Shown: positions 1-12,214, counted from the stretch's first letter. The stretch: DNA of 64,000 nt from Euryodendron excelsum (GCA_033060915.1 CM065379.1:34449318-34513317), one strand, 5' to 3'. Notes: generated from the letters alone by a model not told the origin. Numbers and translations are program-made.

Positions 1-1770
1 AAAGAAGATTTTGATGTAAGCTTTTGAAAACGAATTTTGGAAGAATGCAAGATCATGATATGCACAATGCAAAGAGTGTCGTGAACATACAAGGTTAAAG
101 GCTTCACCACATAATCAAGGAGGCCGAACCCACGTGGTCTCCGGTTAGACTAAAAGAAAGCCCCTAACACGGTGACTCTCCAATAACCTAATCCTACACA
201 TGGATCGAGAATTCTCTTGTTTCAAGCATGCAAAGAAATAGGGGGGAAGAAGATGGGGGATTAAAATAGAAGAAAATCCAAGTGGGTTCAGAGAGAGAAG
301 AGAGGGGAAGGATGTGTAAACGTAAATAAAAAGCCTACCTTGTGTCTTCTTTATTTTGCTTAGCTTTGCGCACTTTGCTTTGCTTGTCTTGCTTCGGTCT
401 TCACTTCAGTCTTCAAGAGTTTGTCTTCAATCTTCAAAGCTTAAGATTGCAGCACTTCAAGTCTTCAAATGAGGCTTTGGAGGCTAGTGTATGAGTGTAT
501 AGAAGTGTATGTAAGTGTATAGGAGGCTAGGGTTTGTGTATGGAGGCTAGGGTTTGGAAAATCTAAAGAGACTAGGGTTTAGAAAGGCTACGAGCTCTAT
601 ATATCAAAAATTAGGGTTTTTAGACTGAGTTTGCGGACCCCTTTCACGCTGGAAGAGGCTCTGTATTTATAGATAATGGAATGACCTGGCGCCTGTTGCA
701 GTGGCGTTAGGCCAAATATTGGCTTGGCACCACTACTAGTGGCACCAGCCAATTAGGAAAGTTTTAAGGTCGGCGAGCAACGTATCTTGAGAAGATTTGG
801 GCGCCTGTACTAGTGACTACTATGCAATTTGTAGTCTGGCTTCACTAGGAGTGACTCCGAAAGGTCCGGGAAGGTTTCAAAGGATCGGGAATGGCCCGGA
901 AGGTCGAAAAAGGATAGGAACAATTAAAACAGTGTCCCGGAGGTAGTAGACTTGAAAAAGGATGGCAAGATTTGTCAGAATGGTTGACCGAGCCATTAGG
1001 GATAAAACGGTCAACTGGATCAGAAAACTACTGGGATGGACTCGGAATGTCCCAGAAGAAGATTCAAGGCTTGGAAACATTATTTAGAATGTCCCAGGAG
1101 GTTACTGGGTTGATACCCAGAGCCAGTGTGGTCGGAAAGGCGACCGGCCTAGCAAGGGCAAAACGGACATTTTACACCGAGTTTGCCGGAATTGACTCGA
1201 AATAATCCAAAAAGATAAAGGAAGGTTGGGAATATTATAAAAAGCATTCTCGGGAGGTTATCGGTTTGAGAACCAGACTCGGTGTGGTCCCCGGGGCGCT
1301 CGGATGCCTAGGGGCAAAATGGTCATCTTGACTAGAAAGTTTCGAAATTGGCCCGAAACTGACTAGAATGCACCTAATCATGCCGGATCGTCTCTAAGAC
1401 GATCTTGGAAGGGGTGGAATTACCATTCTGAAGACTTAGGTATTATCTCGAAAAACGTGTCGAAAAATAGCCCTAGGGGCAGTTTGGTTATTTTTCCATC
1501 AAAATTTACTAGCAGGCACTGGTGTTGACCTGGGTTTTAAGTGTTTCCGCCACTCTGACAACGGTCTCATGATACAGGGGTTTGTTGGCAATTCCCTATA
1601 TCGACCTTTTTCTGAGTATTTCTGCTACTCTAATGATTGCGATGTTTATGAGAACTTCTACTACTCTGACGGTTCATGATTATTTTCGAGACTGTATGAT
1701 CTCGGAAAGTTGCTAAAAGGACTTAGCGCTTGAGAAGTCAACTTTCTCAGAAGGCGTGTCAAAACGGACA
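1..1770 (-). mobile_element. Ogre/Tat-like long LTR, minus orientation, distal part
   Basis: This stretch reads on the minus strand as the same sequence found on the plus strand at about 2500-4150. For example, the segment around 100-250 is the reverse complement of about 3950-4090. It is the outer part of a giant LTR of the family that also gives 1771-6969 and 43718-49035. It runs off the left edge, so its far end is not visible. It stops at 1770, where the plus-oriented solo LTR begins, and resumes at 6970. No coding capacity is seen. Assignment to the Ogre/Tat group rests on LTR length (over 5 kb), a TG start, and family-typical segments; a database match was not possible. Confidence 0.75.
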
Positions 1771-2023
1771 TGTAAGCACCCCATTTTTGACCGCTCGGCA
1801 GTCTACACTCCGTCCAGACTTGTTTTCAAATCATTTTGGGCATATTCCAATCAAAACCAATCTTCTAGGTCCAAATTCCGTCTTTCCATCGCTTCGCGGG
1901 CCTGTCCGGCCCAAATAGAGGCAAAATGACCAAAATGCCCTTAGGGGCATTGTCCTTTCTTATTCCAATTCCAATCCTTCTCTCGAGACAGTTTATTCCT
2001 CGAGATGGTCCGACTAGCAAAAC

Positions 2024-2500
2024 TACTCACAAAACTGTTAGAGTGGCGGAAACACTCACAAAACCGTTAGAGTAGCGGAAGTACTCACAAAACCGTTAGA
2101 GTAGCGGAAGTACTCACAAAACCGTTAGAGTGGCGAAAACACTCACAATCCAGGCACGTCTCTTCGGAGACAGTAAGACCCCTTTCCAATCCCACTCTCG
2201 AGACAGTTTATTCCTCGAGACTGTTTCAATCCAGGCACGTCTCTTCGAAGACGGTAAGACCCCTTTCCAATCCCTCTCTCGAGACAGTTTATTCCTCGAG
2301 ATGGTCTGAGTAGCAAAATTTCTCACAAAACCGTTAGAGTAGCAGAAATACTCAACCCCGTCTGAGTAGCGGAAATACTCCCAAATCATCAACCCCGTCC
2401 GAGTAGCAGAAATACTCAACCTCGTCTGAATAGCGGAAATACTCAACCCCATCCGAGTAGCGGAAATACTCACACCGTTAGAGTGGCAGAGACACTCAAA
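2024..2500 (+). repeat. Short tandem repeats (about 29 bp and 81 bp) inside the LTR
   Basis: Units of roughly 29 bp of the form CCGTTAGAGTAGCGGAAGTA recur from 2024 to 2155, and related units with GAGTAGCGGAAATACTC recur from 2312 to 2480. Between them an 81-bp unit starting CAATCCAGGCACGTCTCTTC occurs twice (about 2146 and 2227). Each 81-bp unit carries the palindrome-like pair CTCGAGAC...CTCGAG. Open frames across this block are repeat artefacts. Confidence 0.8.
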
Positions 2501-2627
2501 ACCCAGGTCAACACCCGTGTCTGTTAGCTCACTTCGGTGAAAAATGACCAGACTACCTTTAGGACCTTTTCCGAGACTTTCCGGTCAAGATGACCCTTTT
2601 GCCCTTAAGCATCCGAATGCCCCGGGA

Positions 2628-3250
2628 ACCACACCGGCTCTGGGTATCAAACCGGTAACCCCCTGAGACTACTTTTTATAGTATTCTCAATCTTGCTTTA
2701 CCTTTCCAGATCATTTCGAGTCAGTTCCGGCCAACTTGGTACAAAATGACCGTTTTGCCCCTGGAGGGTCGGTCTCCTTCTTCGACCACACCGGCTCTGG
2801 GTATCAAATCAGTAACGTCCCGAGAATACTTTTTATAGTGTTCTCGACCTTCCTTTACCTTTTCGGATCATTCCAAGCCTGTTCTGGCCAACCCGGTACA
2901 AAATGACCGTTTTACCCCTGGAGGGCCGGTCTCCTTCTTCGACCACACCGGCTCTGGGTATCAAACCGGTAATGTCCTGAGAATACTTTTTATAGTGTTC
3001 TCGACCTTCCTTTACCTTTCCGGACCATTCCGAGTCAGTTCTGGCAAACCCGGTACAAAATGACCGTTTTGGCCCTAGTGGGCCGGTCTCCTTTTTCGAC
3101 CACGCTGGCTCTGGGAATCAAACCGGCAACCTCCAGGAACATTCTGAATAATGTTTTCAGATCCCAAGTCTTCTTCCAGGACAATCCGAGTCTGTCCCGG
3201 TAGTTTCCTGGTCCGATTGACCGTTTTGCCCCTAAAGGCCCGGTCAACCT
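2628..3250 (+). repeat. 156-bp tandem array in the giant LTR, four copies
   Basis: The phrase ACACCGGCTCTGGGTATCAA or a close variant occurs at about 2628, 2785, 2941 and 3098, a spacing of about 156 bp. Each unit also holds AAAATGACCGTTTTGCCCC and TTTTTATAGTNTTCTC. The same phrases occur in reverse complement at about 1100-1330 and around 48060-48300, so the array belongs to the LTR family and not to this one copy. Confidence 0.8.
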
Positions 3251-4099
3251 TTCTAACCCACCTTATCTCCATTTTTCAAGTCAAATACCTCCAGGACACT
3301 ATTTTGAGTGTTCCTGCTCCTTTCCGGCCTTCCGGGTCATTCCCGGACTTTCCGGAGTCACTCCTAGTGAAGCCAGGCTAAAAATTGCATGGTAGTCACT
3401 AGTACAAGCACCAAAATCTAGTCAAAGATACGTTGCTTGCCGACCTTAAATCTTTCCTAATTGGCTAGCGCCACTCCTAGTGGCGCCAGTGTAAAGTTTG
3501 CCCAGGCGCCAGGTTTGTCCTCCTTCTATAAATACAGAGCCTCATTCAACGTGAAAAGGGTCTGCAAACTTAACCTAAAAATCCTATATTTCGATATACA
3601 GAGCTCGAGCATCTCCAAAACCCTAGCCTCCCTAGGTTTTCCCAAACCCTAGCCACTATACACAAACCCTAGCCTTCTATACACTCATACACTCCCCTAT
3701 ACACTCATACACTAGCCTTTAACCACTCTTTGAAGACTTGAAGAGCTGTCATCCAAAGCTTGAAGACAACTCTTGAAGACTGAAGGTGAAGATCAAGACA
3801 AAGACCGAAGACTGAAGACAGCGCGGCGCGCAAAATAAAGAAGACATACGGTAGGCTTTCTCTTTAATTTTCTGCACTTCCCCCCTCTCTCTTCTCTCTC
3901 CAACCCACTTGGGTTTTCTCTATTTTAATCCCCCATCTCTTTCCCCCCCTTTCTTTGCATGCTTGAAACAAGGGGACTCCCGGTCCATGTGTAGGATTAG
4001 ACTATTGGAGAGTCACCGTGTCGGGGGCTTTCTTCTAGTCTAACCAAAGACCACGTGGGTCCGGCCCCCTTGATTATGTGGTGAAGCCTTAGCCTTGTA

Positions 4100-6400
4100 T
4101 GTTCACGACCCCAAATTGCATTGTGCATATCATAGTCTTGCATCTTCCAAAAACCGTTTTCAAAGTTGTTTTCAAAGTTATTTTCAAAACCGTTTTCAAA
4201 CTTGTTTTCAAAATTGCATCAAAATCTCTTTTTCAAAAAACTTGTTTTCAAAACCACAATTCTAGGGTGATTCTAGCCTTTCCATGGCTGGGGTTGCTTT
4301 AGGAAAGTGTTATATTAAAAGTGACCTTTTGGTCTATATTTTCAAACCTTGTTTTCAAAACCACTTTCTTAAAGTGGTTCTAGTTCTCTTATGGCTAGAA
4401 TCGCTTTAGGAAAGTGAGATATTTTTATACTTTCCAAAAACTCTCTCTTCAAAAATCTCTTCCTAAAAATCTCTTTTTCAACATACTTTCCTAAAACTCT
4501 CCTCCCCAAAATTGTTTTCAAAAACTCCCTTCCAAAATCTAATTTTCAAAATTCCCTTTTTCAACTCCTTTCCAAAAACTCCCTCTCTTTAAGATCTCTT
4601 TCTAAAAACACTCCCTAGATTCACCTTCCTAAAAACTCTCTCCAAAAACCTTTCTAAAAAACTCTCTTTCTAAAATCTTCCTTCCAGAAATTTCCTCTCT
4701 AGGATTTTCCTTCTAAAATCTTCATTTCTAAAAACACACTTTCCAAAAAACTCCTTCTTTCCAAAAATCTTTCCAAAAACTCTCTTTCCAAATTCACTTT
4801 CCAAAAACTCCTCCCTAGGATTCCCTTCTAGAAAACCTTCGTTTCCAAAAATGCGGTTTCTAAAAACTCTTTCCTTAGAACCCAAGTCAAGCCCTAGAAC
4901 CCACAATTAGAAAACCCTAATTTTCTTTCTAAAAACATGATTTTCAAACTTTGCCCCAAACCTAGGTTTCCAAAACCTCATGTTTTCACATCAAAAATAT
5001 ACATGTTTCCAAAACCTATTTTCTACGTCAAAACTATGATTTTTCAAATCTAGGGTTTCTAGAGTCTCCCTTTCCAAATCCTTGCCAAATCCTATCTTCC
5101 CTTTAAGATCCCATCCTCCATTTTTGGAAAGAAAATCCAACCTTTCTCTTTTAGAAACAAAATCTAATCTCTTCCTAATTCAAATCCTTCCTAAACTTTC
5201 ACTTTCCTAAATCTTAAGTTTCCAAAACTTGAACATAAAAATCTTTCCTAAGCTTTAAAACTCAACTTTCAAATCTTTTCTAATTCAACCCTTTCCTAAT
5301 TCTACCCCTTTTCAAAATCTTTTTCAAATCCAAGCTTTCAAATCTTTCTTAAACTCAAACCTTTCCTAATCTCAAGATTTTCTAAAACTCTAAAACTTTC
5401 TAAATCTTAAACTTTCTAAATTTCAAATCTTTCCAAATTCAAAACTTTCTAAATTTGAAACTTTCTTAAGTTAAATCTTTCTAAACCTAAAAACTTTCTA
5501 AATTCTAAACTCTCTTAAACTTCAAATCTTTCCAAATCTAAGACTTTTCTAAACTCAAAACTTTCTTAATTTAAGACTTTCTTAAGTTGAAACTTTCTTA
5601 ATTCAAACATTTCCTAAATTGAAAACTTTCCTTTTTCAAACCTTTCCTAAAACGAAACTTTCCTACTTTCAAAACTTCCCTATTTCAAAACTTTCTAAAT
5701 TCAAAACTTTCCAATTTTCAAAACTTTCCTATTTCAAAACTTTCTTAAATTCAAAACTTTCCTAAACCTAGAACTTTCCTAAATTCAAAACTTTCCTAAT
5801 TTCAAACTTTCCAAAAATGACACTTTCCTAAATCGAAACTTTCCTAATCTAAATTTTTCCTAAATTTCAAGTTTCCAAATCTTTCAAGATCTTTCCAAAT
5901 CCAACATTCCAATCTAATCTTTTTTAATCTCAAGTCTTTCCTAGGTCTCCTATCTTTCTTAAGTCTAGGTTTCCTAAACCTCCATCTTTCCAAAACCAAG
6001 TCTTTCCAAATCAATCTTTCCAAAACAAGTCCAATCTTCTCAAATTCAATCTCCTCTTCTAATCTCAAACCAAATCCAATTTTCAATTCAGTTTCTTTCT
6101 TCTAATCCAATTTCTCTCTTCAAATCAATCTCTTTTCAATCGGACTCCGGTCCGAACTACGACTGACCTGATTCCCCCAAAGGGATACGTAGGCAACCTT
6201 CATAGGTGCGGTCACAATACTTTTCAAACTTTCAATTCCACCCTCATGGGTGCGGTTTTCAAAATCTTTTCAAATCTCAAATTCCCATCTACTTTCAAAC
6301 TTTCTATTTTCAAATTTCTATTTCTAAATTTTCAAATTTTCCAATTTCAATTCTATTTCTTCTCAAATCAATTTCAAATCAATCTCTTTTCAAATCTATT
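4100..6400 (+). repeat. Pyrimidine-rich TTTCCTAAA-like low-complexity tract of the LTR
   Basis: For about 2.3 kb the plus strand is a loose reiteration of (C/T)TTTC(C/T)(T/A)AA(A), with almost no G. The antisense version is seen at about 44.3-46.5 kb in the second solo LTR. Nothing here looks coding. The tract ends in a conserved block with higher GC (about 6140-6230). Confidence 0.85.
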
Positions 6401-6969
6401 TTTCAATTCTCATAATTTGCAGTTGCATATCATGCATCATATTAGTTTCATTTTAAACATTGTTTTTCTAAAGTGAATAGGGTTGAACACATTTTAGTTA
6501 AAGACTCTCATAGGTGAATCTAGGGTGGATTGACATGTAGGTACCGAAAGGGCCGGGTAGGGTGATAGCTTAGTGCGTCTTCCCTACACGTAACCAACCT
6601 CCAAACCTAGATCACTGATTTCAAAGACCAAAAAGGAGTTGTTTTTCAAAAAGGGCTAAATGTTTTCCAAAAGGTTGCCAAACAACCTGTTTTTCTTAAA
6701 AACCCTCTCTTGAGGAGATATTTTCAAAATCGTTTTCCAAAACCCTAAGTGTAGTCTTCGGATTATGCTTAGTTTTTAAGTGACCTAACTCACCTTAATC
6801 AAGTTAGGTGGCGACTCCAAATCTTTTTCAAAAGCCCTTTATTCAAATCAATTTTCAATTCAAACCTAGTCGCACTCATTCTTCTAGGAGGGTGAGTTCT
6901 AACGAGAGAGTACAGTATTTTTCCCGCTTGGGTGAGTATTCCTCGAGTGCGAAAAACCTGGGCGCGACA

Positions 6970-7555
6970 GGACATTATTGCATTGGCGGGCTAACAGGTG
7001 TCAAAAGTGGATCGTTCTACCATCTAGGAGACTTGGGGTCTCCTCTCGGTTGACAGGTTTAAAGGGACTTACCGCTCCAAATAAACTTTCTCTAAAAATC
7101 GTGTCGGATTGGATAGACTTACCGTCTCGAGGAATCAGCTTTCTCGAGAGAGGGATTGGAATTGGAATTGAAAAAAGAATTGGGAAGTGGTCTTACCGTC
7201 TTCGGAAAGACGTGCCTGTTAGAATTGGAAATGGGACTTCCCGTCTTCGAAAAGGCGCGCCTATTGGAATATGGAAAGGGGACTTATCGTCTTCGGAAAG
7301 ACGTGCCTGATTTAGAATTGAAAAAGGAACTTACCGTTTTTGGAAAGACGCGCCTGATTTGGAATTGGACCGAACAATGCCCCTAAGGGCATTTAGGTCA
7401 TTTTGCCTCTATTTGGGCCTGGTGGGCCCACAAAGCAATGGATAGACGGGATTAGACTTAGAGAGTTGATTTGACTCAGAATATAACCACATTGACTTGA
7501 ATACAAGTCTGGACGGATTGTAAACTGTCGAGCGGTCAAAAATGGGGTACTTATA
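6970..7555 (-). mobile_element. Ogre/Tat-like long LTR, minus orientation, start part
   Basis: This continues the LTR interrupted at 1770. On the minus strand it ends at 7555 with the family start (GTACCCCATTTTTGACCGC), here mutated from TG to TA. Its last 190 bases are the reverse complement of 1780-1970. From 7190 to 7365 it holds about four units of roughly 58 bp, each with a small hairpin of the form CGTCTTCGGAAAGACG. Because its outer end lies beyond the window, a flanking duplication cannot be tested. Confidence 0.75.
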
Positions 7556-8845
7556 ATGTATCTATCTTTTGATACGATTCTTCAATATTTAATTAAGTAT
7601 CGAGCTCCACCAGAGCTCTGGAATACCCCAAGATCTGAACTTCAATCCAATGGATCAAATACGTACACCAACATCAAATGGTTACAATAACCTTAACGAC
7701 CAAATTCCTAATCGACTCCTTGATTCTCTTGGTTGTCTCAAACTTACTCAATTCCACGATTCACCATTACCGTACTTAATCACAGCAGAAATCCCCTTAG
7801 TACGGATTTCGCATCTCAAACTTCTTCAAGACTTCAATCTTCTTCAATGATGATGAAGATGATTTGTTGCTAAGAATGGTGAGCATCAAAGATCTTTAGA
7901 GAACTTCTCTTTTGTGTATTTTGAATAGCAGCTTACCCCTCAAACTTTGGAAGGCATGCCCAAATATATAGGTAGGTAAAAGAGCCAAGCAGCACACTTC
8001 CCTATGCTTAAATCTCGCGCACCTTGCGACAGCGAGGTCTGTCGAAATCTAGCAAGATCTAAATTGCCAAATAGGAACTTCTCTGTTTCTTCTACCAACG
8101 TCTATCGAAGTGTATTGAAATTTTTAACAGAGCATACACCCAATCTATTTCTTCTACCGAAGTCTGTCAAAGTCTATAGAAGTCCCAACAGAGACTCCAT
8201 TCTGTTTCTTCTACTGAGATCTACCGACATCCATCGAAATCTAATTTCAATCATCTTATATATTATCCAAGACTCTCTTAGTATAAGCTCAAATTAATAG
8301 ACATTAAGAACATCCCAAATTATAAGGAATAAGTCTTGTCACGAGATTTAGTCAATTACATGATGTTACACAAATAAAAAATGATGAAAGCCAATTGATA
8401 AGAACATTGTTCTACATAATGTTGAATCTATGAAAACAAAAGTCAAGAAAATTGTAAGAAGAAGAAAAGTAGGAATATGCCTCCATGTGTGGCTTTGAAG
8501 TGGATGGTTCTATTCATGAGTTTTCGGTTGTAAATTGTATTGAGGAATGGTTAAAGTCTCTACTGCTTTGTATCATGGATCCTTCCAAACTGGATTGAAC
8601 ATTGATGAGAAGGGATAAATCATGGCCATAGGCTGCCTCCAAATGCTAAAAAAGAAAGTTGATGATATAGTGATCAGGTGAAGTTTGCATCATGTGTAAT
8701 GGTAAAGGACCATTAATGATTCTGCTTTTCAAGGTATGAACACCTCTCTTTTTTTGCTAGCTAGTTGCAAATCTTTTTTTAAGTTCTCACTCATTCTCAA
8801 CAAAGATTTTTTTTTTAACATTTAATGAAAATGGTTGTCCATAAT
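7556..8845. other. AT-rich stretch with degenerate repeats, unassigned
   Basis: No gene is recognised. Around 8000-8240 there are three or four loose units containing TCTGTTTCTTCTAC followed by GTCTATCGAAGT-like text, which resembles tandem structure inside a plant LTR. The segment 7800-7960 (TCTTCAAGACTTCAATC) also has an LTR flavour, but no ends or duplication could be fixed. It is the DNA into which the two flanking retroelements inserted. Confidence 0.4.
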
Positions 8846-9473
8846 TGTAAGTAGGATTTTTGGAAAGGCCTGGTTGATCACTCGAACCAATATCAAATAG
8901 CACCACCTAGCTGCAAGGAGACGGAGAAGTTAGAATCAATCAACCTCCTTTGGGCCGATCACACTCTAATGATTAAGTTAGCAATCTTAATCGAGAATGA
9001 AATGTATAAAGACAGCATATACGTGAAATCAATTGTCCATACCTTATGTCTTAGGGCTTTGGTATTTATAGTGTAATCAATGGATTGTTAACCCTTGTGC
9101 CTACTTTAGGGTCATTATGACCTATCTCGAAGACCATATCATTCATCACCGACTAATCGGACATGGGCCTAGCTTTACCGCCGTGCAAGAATCCAGTTGA
9201 TTTGACGTGAGCATGGACATCGCGTGACGAGCTGCTCCTTTATTAAATATGGGTCATCTCCGCATTAAATGCTGAGATCAGAATATTAAATGCTTTGATT
9301 ATCCTTATGGGTTGGGCTCTCCACTTTTTGTCTTGGGCCTAGGTCGACATTAGGTTAGCAATGTGGGCTTGGCCACATTGCTGTTTATTTGGGCTAACCT
9401 GTAACCCAGCTTCATTTACTTAATATTTATTGGGCCTGACCTGGCAGACTGGGCCGAAATTCTTTGACCCACA
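8846..9473 (-). repeat. 3' LTR of element A
   Basis: On the minus strand it starts TGTGGGTCAAAG and ends CTTACA. It is preceded on that strand by the purine run GGGTTGGGGGCC at 9478-9489, the polypurine tract. It pairs with 16816-17432, which has small indels relative to it (628 versus 617 bp). Confidence 0.85.
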
Positions 9474-9706
9474 ATTGGCCCCCAACCCTTGTGCCCTTTT
9501 TGGCTCCTCAAAGAGCCAAGGGCTGCATCGGGTCTTTAGGACACTCCTTCAGGCATGCTACCATTTTGGCAGTTATTTGGCCACGTGGACAGCATTGATT
9601 TAAAGCCACAATGATGAGACGATGGGGCATTGATGGCCGATGTGACAGTCCACTGTTATGATGTGATTGTTGTCGTTTCGCGCGAATGAACCGGTGCACG
9701 GATGAG

Positions 9707-9713
9707 TATAAAG
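9707..9713 (+). promoter_or_regulatory. TATA box of the antisense gene in element A
   Basis: TATAAAG lies 149 bases before the start-equivalent ATG (9856) of the antisense gene relic, on its coding strand. Element B has TATAAAA at the matching place, 166 bases before its ATG. Both also carry ACTGTAAGT about 62-70 bases before the ATG. Conservation between two diverged copies supports a genuine promoter. Confidence 0.5.
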
Positions 9714-9855
9714 GGAGGGTGCCCTTTTCGATGACTGGCACTTATTTACTTCGTCTTCTTGTCTGAGAGCGTCCCTCGCTAACTCCCTTTACTGTAAGTC
9801 TTCTTTGTGTTCATCTTTCTCTTGTAAGATTTTTCCGTTCGATGGTTGTCCCCTG

Positions 9856-12072
9856 ATGGTAGCATGTCTGAGGAAGATGGTAGATAGTATGACGGCAATA
9901 TGAGATCCTCGAATCAAATTTGCTTGGAGTTGGTAGACTCCAACGACTTTTGTATGGAAGAGACCGAGAAGGGAATGCCTTTCCCAGTTATCGTCATCGT
10001 TAAGGGAGGCCTTAGGTTTCCTTTGCATCACCTCCTTCAAAAGTTCATTGTCCACTATAAGGTAGCACCCTCTCAACTCTCATCAAGAATATATAGAATA
10101 GTTTTTGGGATGCTTAAGCTTAATCAGCGCCTAAGTGTGAACATGGGGCTTGCTGAGCTTGACTACTGCTATACGCTTTGTAAAGTAGGGGGTGAGAGTT
10201 CGAAAGTGTATCTCCGGGCTATTAATAACAATAGAGAGATAGTGAAGTGTCTATTGTCCTTCGAGAAGGGCATAGATGATGTTAAGGTTTGGATATCCAG
10301 CCCTCGGGAGTTCAGCGGCCTTCCTTCAGGCGAAAGACCAGCAGGACGGTGCCCTAGACTTCCTTAGGAAATAGGTTTGATGCAGACTTATGATTAAATT
10401 TCCTCAATGTGTCTTATTATGTTTCTAACCTTGTCTTTGCTATTCTTAAAGTCGAGAAAAAGAGGACGATAGACGTCGCCCGGGGAGTCAACTTTGTCGA
10501 TCTAAAGAAGGTTTTGGACTTTCATGGGCAGGGCAAGTTGAGAGACGTCGCACAAACTCCCCATATCCTGCTGAACTACCCACTACGCTATTCATCGTTC
10601 ACAACAAAAACGGGGGTCCCACTGAGCGTCCTTGAGAAATTGGCTAAGGAGGTTGCGAAAGGGGATTTTGAAGAGATTCGCGTTGGTGTTACCATCGAAA
10701 GGGCGTACGCCACCAGACAAGTGACCATCGCTACTCCACCTCCATTTGATTCTATTGTCAAGGAGCAGCAACTTTACAAACTTCGCTCTGGTTCAAACAG
10801 CTCGACATCAACATCGGAGCCTTTAACCATACCTGACTACCATGTTAAACTAAGCTAGAAGGAGTAAAGGGCAACCACATCACCTAACGAAGACGACGAG
10901 ATGAATCTAAATAAGATGATGTTCGTCGCAGCAGGGAAACCACTAAAAAGGCTGCTACAAAGGTTGTCAATCCTCCAGCCATTGATTTAGAGGCTTCCCC
11001 AGTCGAGGATATGGCGCCTGTACAGAAGAAGCCAAGCACTCGGCTGTAGAAAGAGAAAGCGCCTGAGGCAGCCGCCCAACCGCCGGCTTCAAAAAAGGCG
11101 AAGTTCGGCTCTATAGGCGCCGTTGAAGACCCGGCTAATACTGAGCCTTTGAACATCATTCCCAACATTCTCAGTCAGCGCATGACGACGGCTGACTCCA
11201 TGATCGATCAAGCTGAGGTGGCAATGGGCGTTATCCAGAGCACCTTGCCGAAAAAGGACGTCTTGAAGCTAGAAAACGCCAACGATCTGAATGTCTTCAT
11301 GGGTGCCTTTTATGACTCTCTTCTGGTAATCAATTCTTTCTTATCCCCTCAACTTTATTTTTGTTTCCTTTGGTTTCTCATTCTAACATGCAGTCTTATT
11401 TTTTAGGGCTACCTTAACTCTCTAGAGGTGATGAACCACTTCCAGTCTCTTGCTGAGCAGTACCAGCAGTTGGTCAAGTAGCATACCAGTCTGAAGAAGG
11501 AGTGGCTCGATGCCAGTGAGGAGAGACTGCTGTAGAAAAAGAAGGTAGAGGAGGCCATGGCAGAGTTGAAGATGGTCACTACCGAGTTTGAGAAAAGGGA
11601 CAAAGAAGCCAACGCTTTGATAGAAAAGAACGAAGTACAGTCTGTGGAACTGTTCAAGGCCAAAGCCGAGATTGAAGTGCTACAGGCAAAGGTGGCCAAG
11701 CTGAAGGAAGAGGAAGAGCTGATCATGCAAAAGGGTGCTAATCGAGCAGCCAAGGATCTTGCTATGTAGATGATAGACCTGAGCCAGACAATTTTCCGAG
11801 AGGGTTAAAACGGTGCCCTTCTGTTTGCCAAGGTGGAGAAGTCCTTTGACATTTAGAAGCTATACCCTGACTACTTCGACACGACAGAGGACGACTCTAT
11901 TGATCTTGAGAAAGTGGTCGCCAATGCCAAACAGAAGAGAAAACTTGCTCAAGAGGCCACTGCTGAAGAGGCCAAATTTGCTGCAGAATTGCCAAAGGTC
12001 ATAGACGAAGCTGCTGGAGACAAATCAGTTGAGCCCCTTAAGAAGTCAGTGGAGACCATCCCTGATAGTTAG
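9856..12072 (+). pseudogene. Relic of the Transposase_28-like antisense gene of element A
   Basis: Read against the retrotransposon's own direction, this matches the three-exon gene of element B. Exon 1 (9856-10374) contains GLRFPLH, LAELDYCYTLCKVGG and KVYLR blocks. The intron 10375-10451 has the donor AG/GTTTGA. Exon 2 (10452-11325) has HILLNYPLRYSSFT, TGVPLSVL and MTTADSMIDQ. The intron 11326-11406 opens GTAATC and closes TTTTTTAG. Exon 3 (11407-12072) begins GYLNSLE and is a charged coiled coil. A frameshift near 9900 and in-frame stops (for example before the first intron and at about 10856, 11047, 11479 and 11533) break it. Its function is unknown; a role for the protein family in retrotransposition is only supposed. 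Confidence 0.75.
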
Positions 12073-12214
12073 TCTTTTGTACTATTTTCTTTCTTGTTTT
12101 GCTTCATGTAATCAACCCTTCAAATTAATGCAAGTCTTTTTTACTATACTGATTCTACCTTGAATTTTGTCATTTTATCTTAGTTTATGAACTTGCCGAT
12201 CCGCATGAGTTAGG

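Larger units (their letters stand above)
1771..6969 (+). mobile_element. Solo LTR (5.2 kb) of an Ogre/Tat-like Ty3/gypsy retrotransposon
   Basis: The element begins TGTAAGCACC and ends GCGCGACA, the TG...CA ends of an LTR. It is flanked by a perfect 5-bp duplication GGACA (1766-1770 and 6970-6974). No internal domain or second LTR lies between the ends, so it is a solo LTR, the expected product of LTR-LTR recombination. The length of 5199 bp fits the very long LTRs of Ogre-type Tat elements. Inside are short tandem repeats (2.0-2.5 kb), a 156-bp tandem array (2.6-3.25 kb) and a long TTTCCTAAA-like pyrimidine-rich tract (4.1-6.4 kb). It sits in an antisense copy of its own family. Confidence 0.88.

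Noticed and set aside
4670..6086. Open frames of Lys/Glu/Phe-rich repeats in the pyrimidine-rich LTR tract
   Set aside because: Low-complexity translation; the same tract in the other LTR copies is interrupted by stops and indels.
6809..6830. TGGCGACTCC as a primer-binding site
   Set aside because: It looks like a Tat-type PBS, but it lies inside the 5.2-kb unit whose ends and GGACA duplication are elsewhere, and nothing after it matches a gag region.
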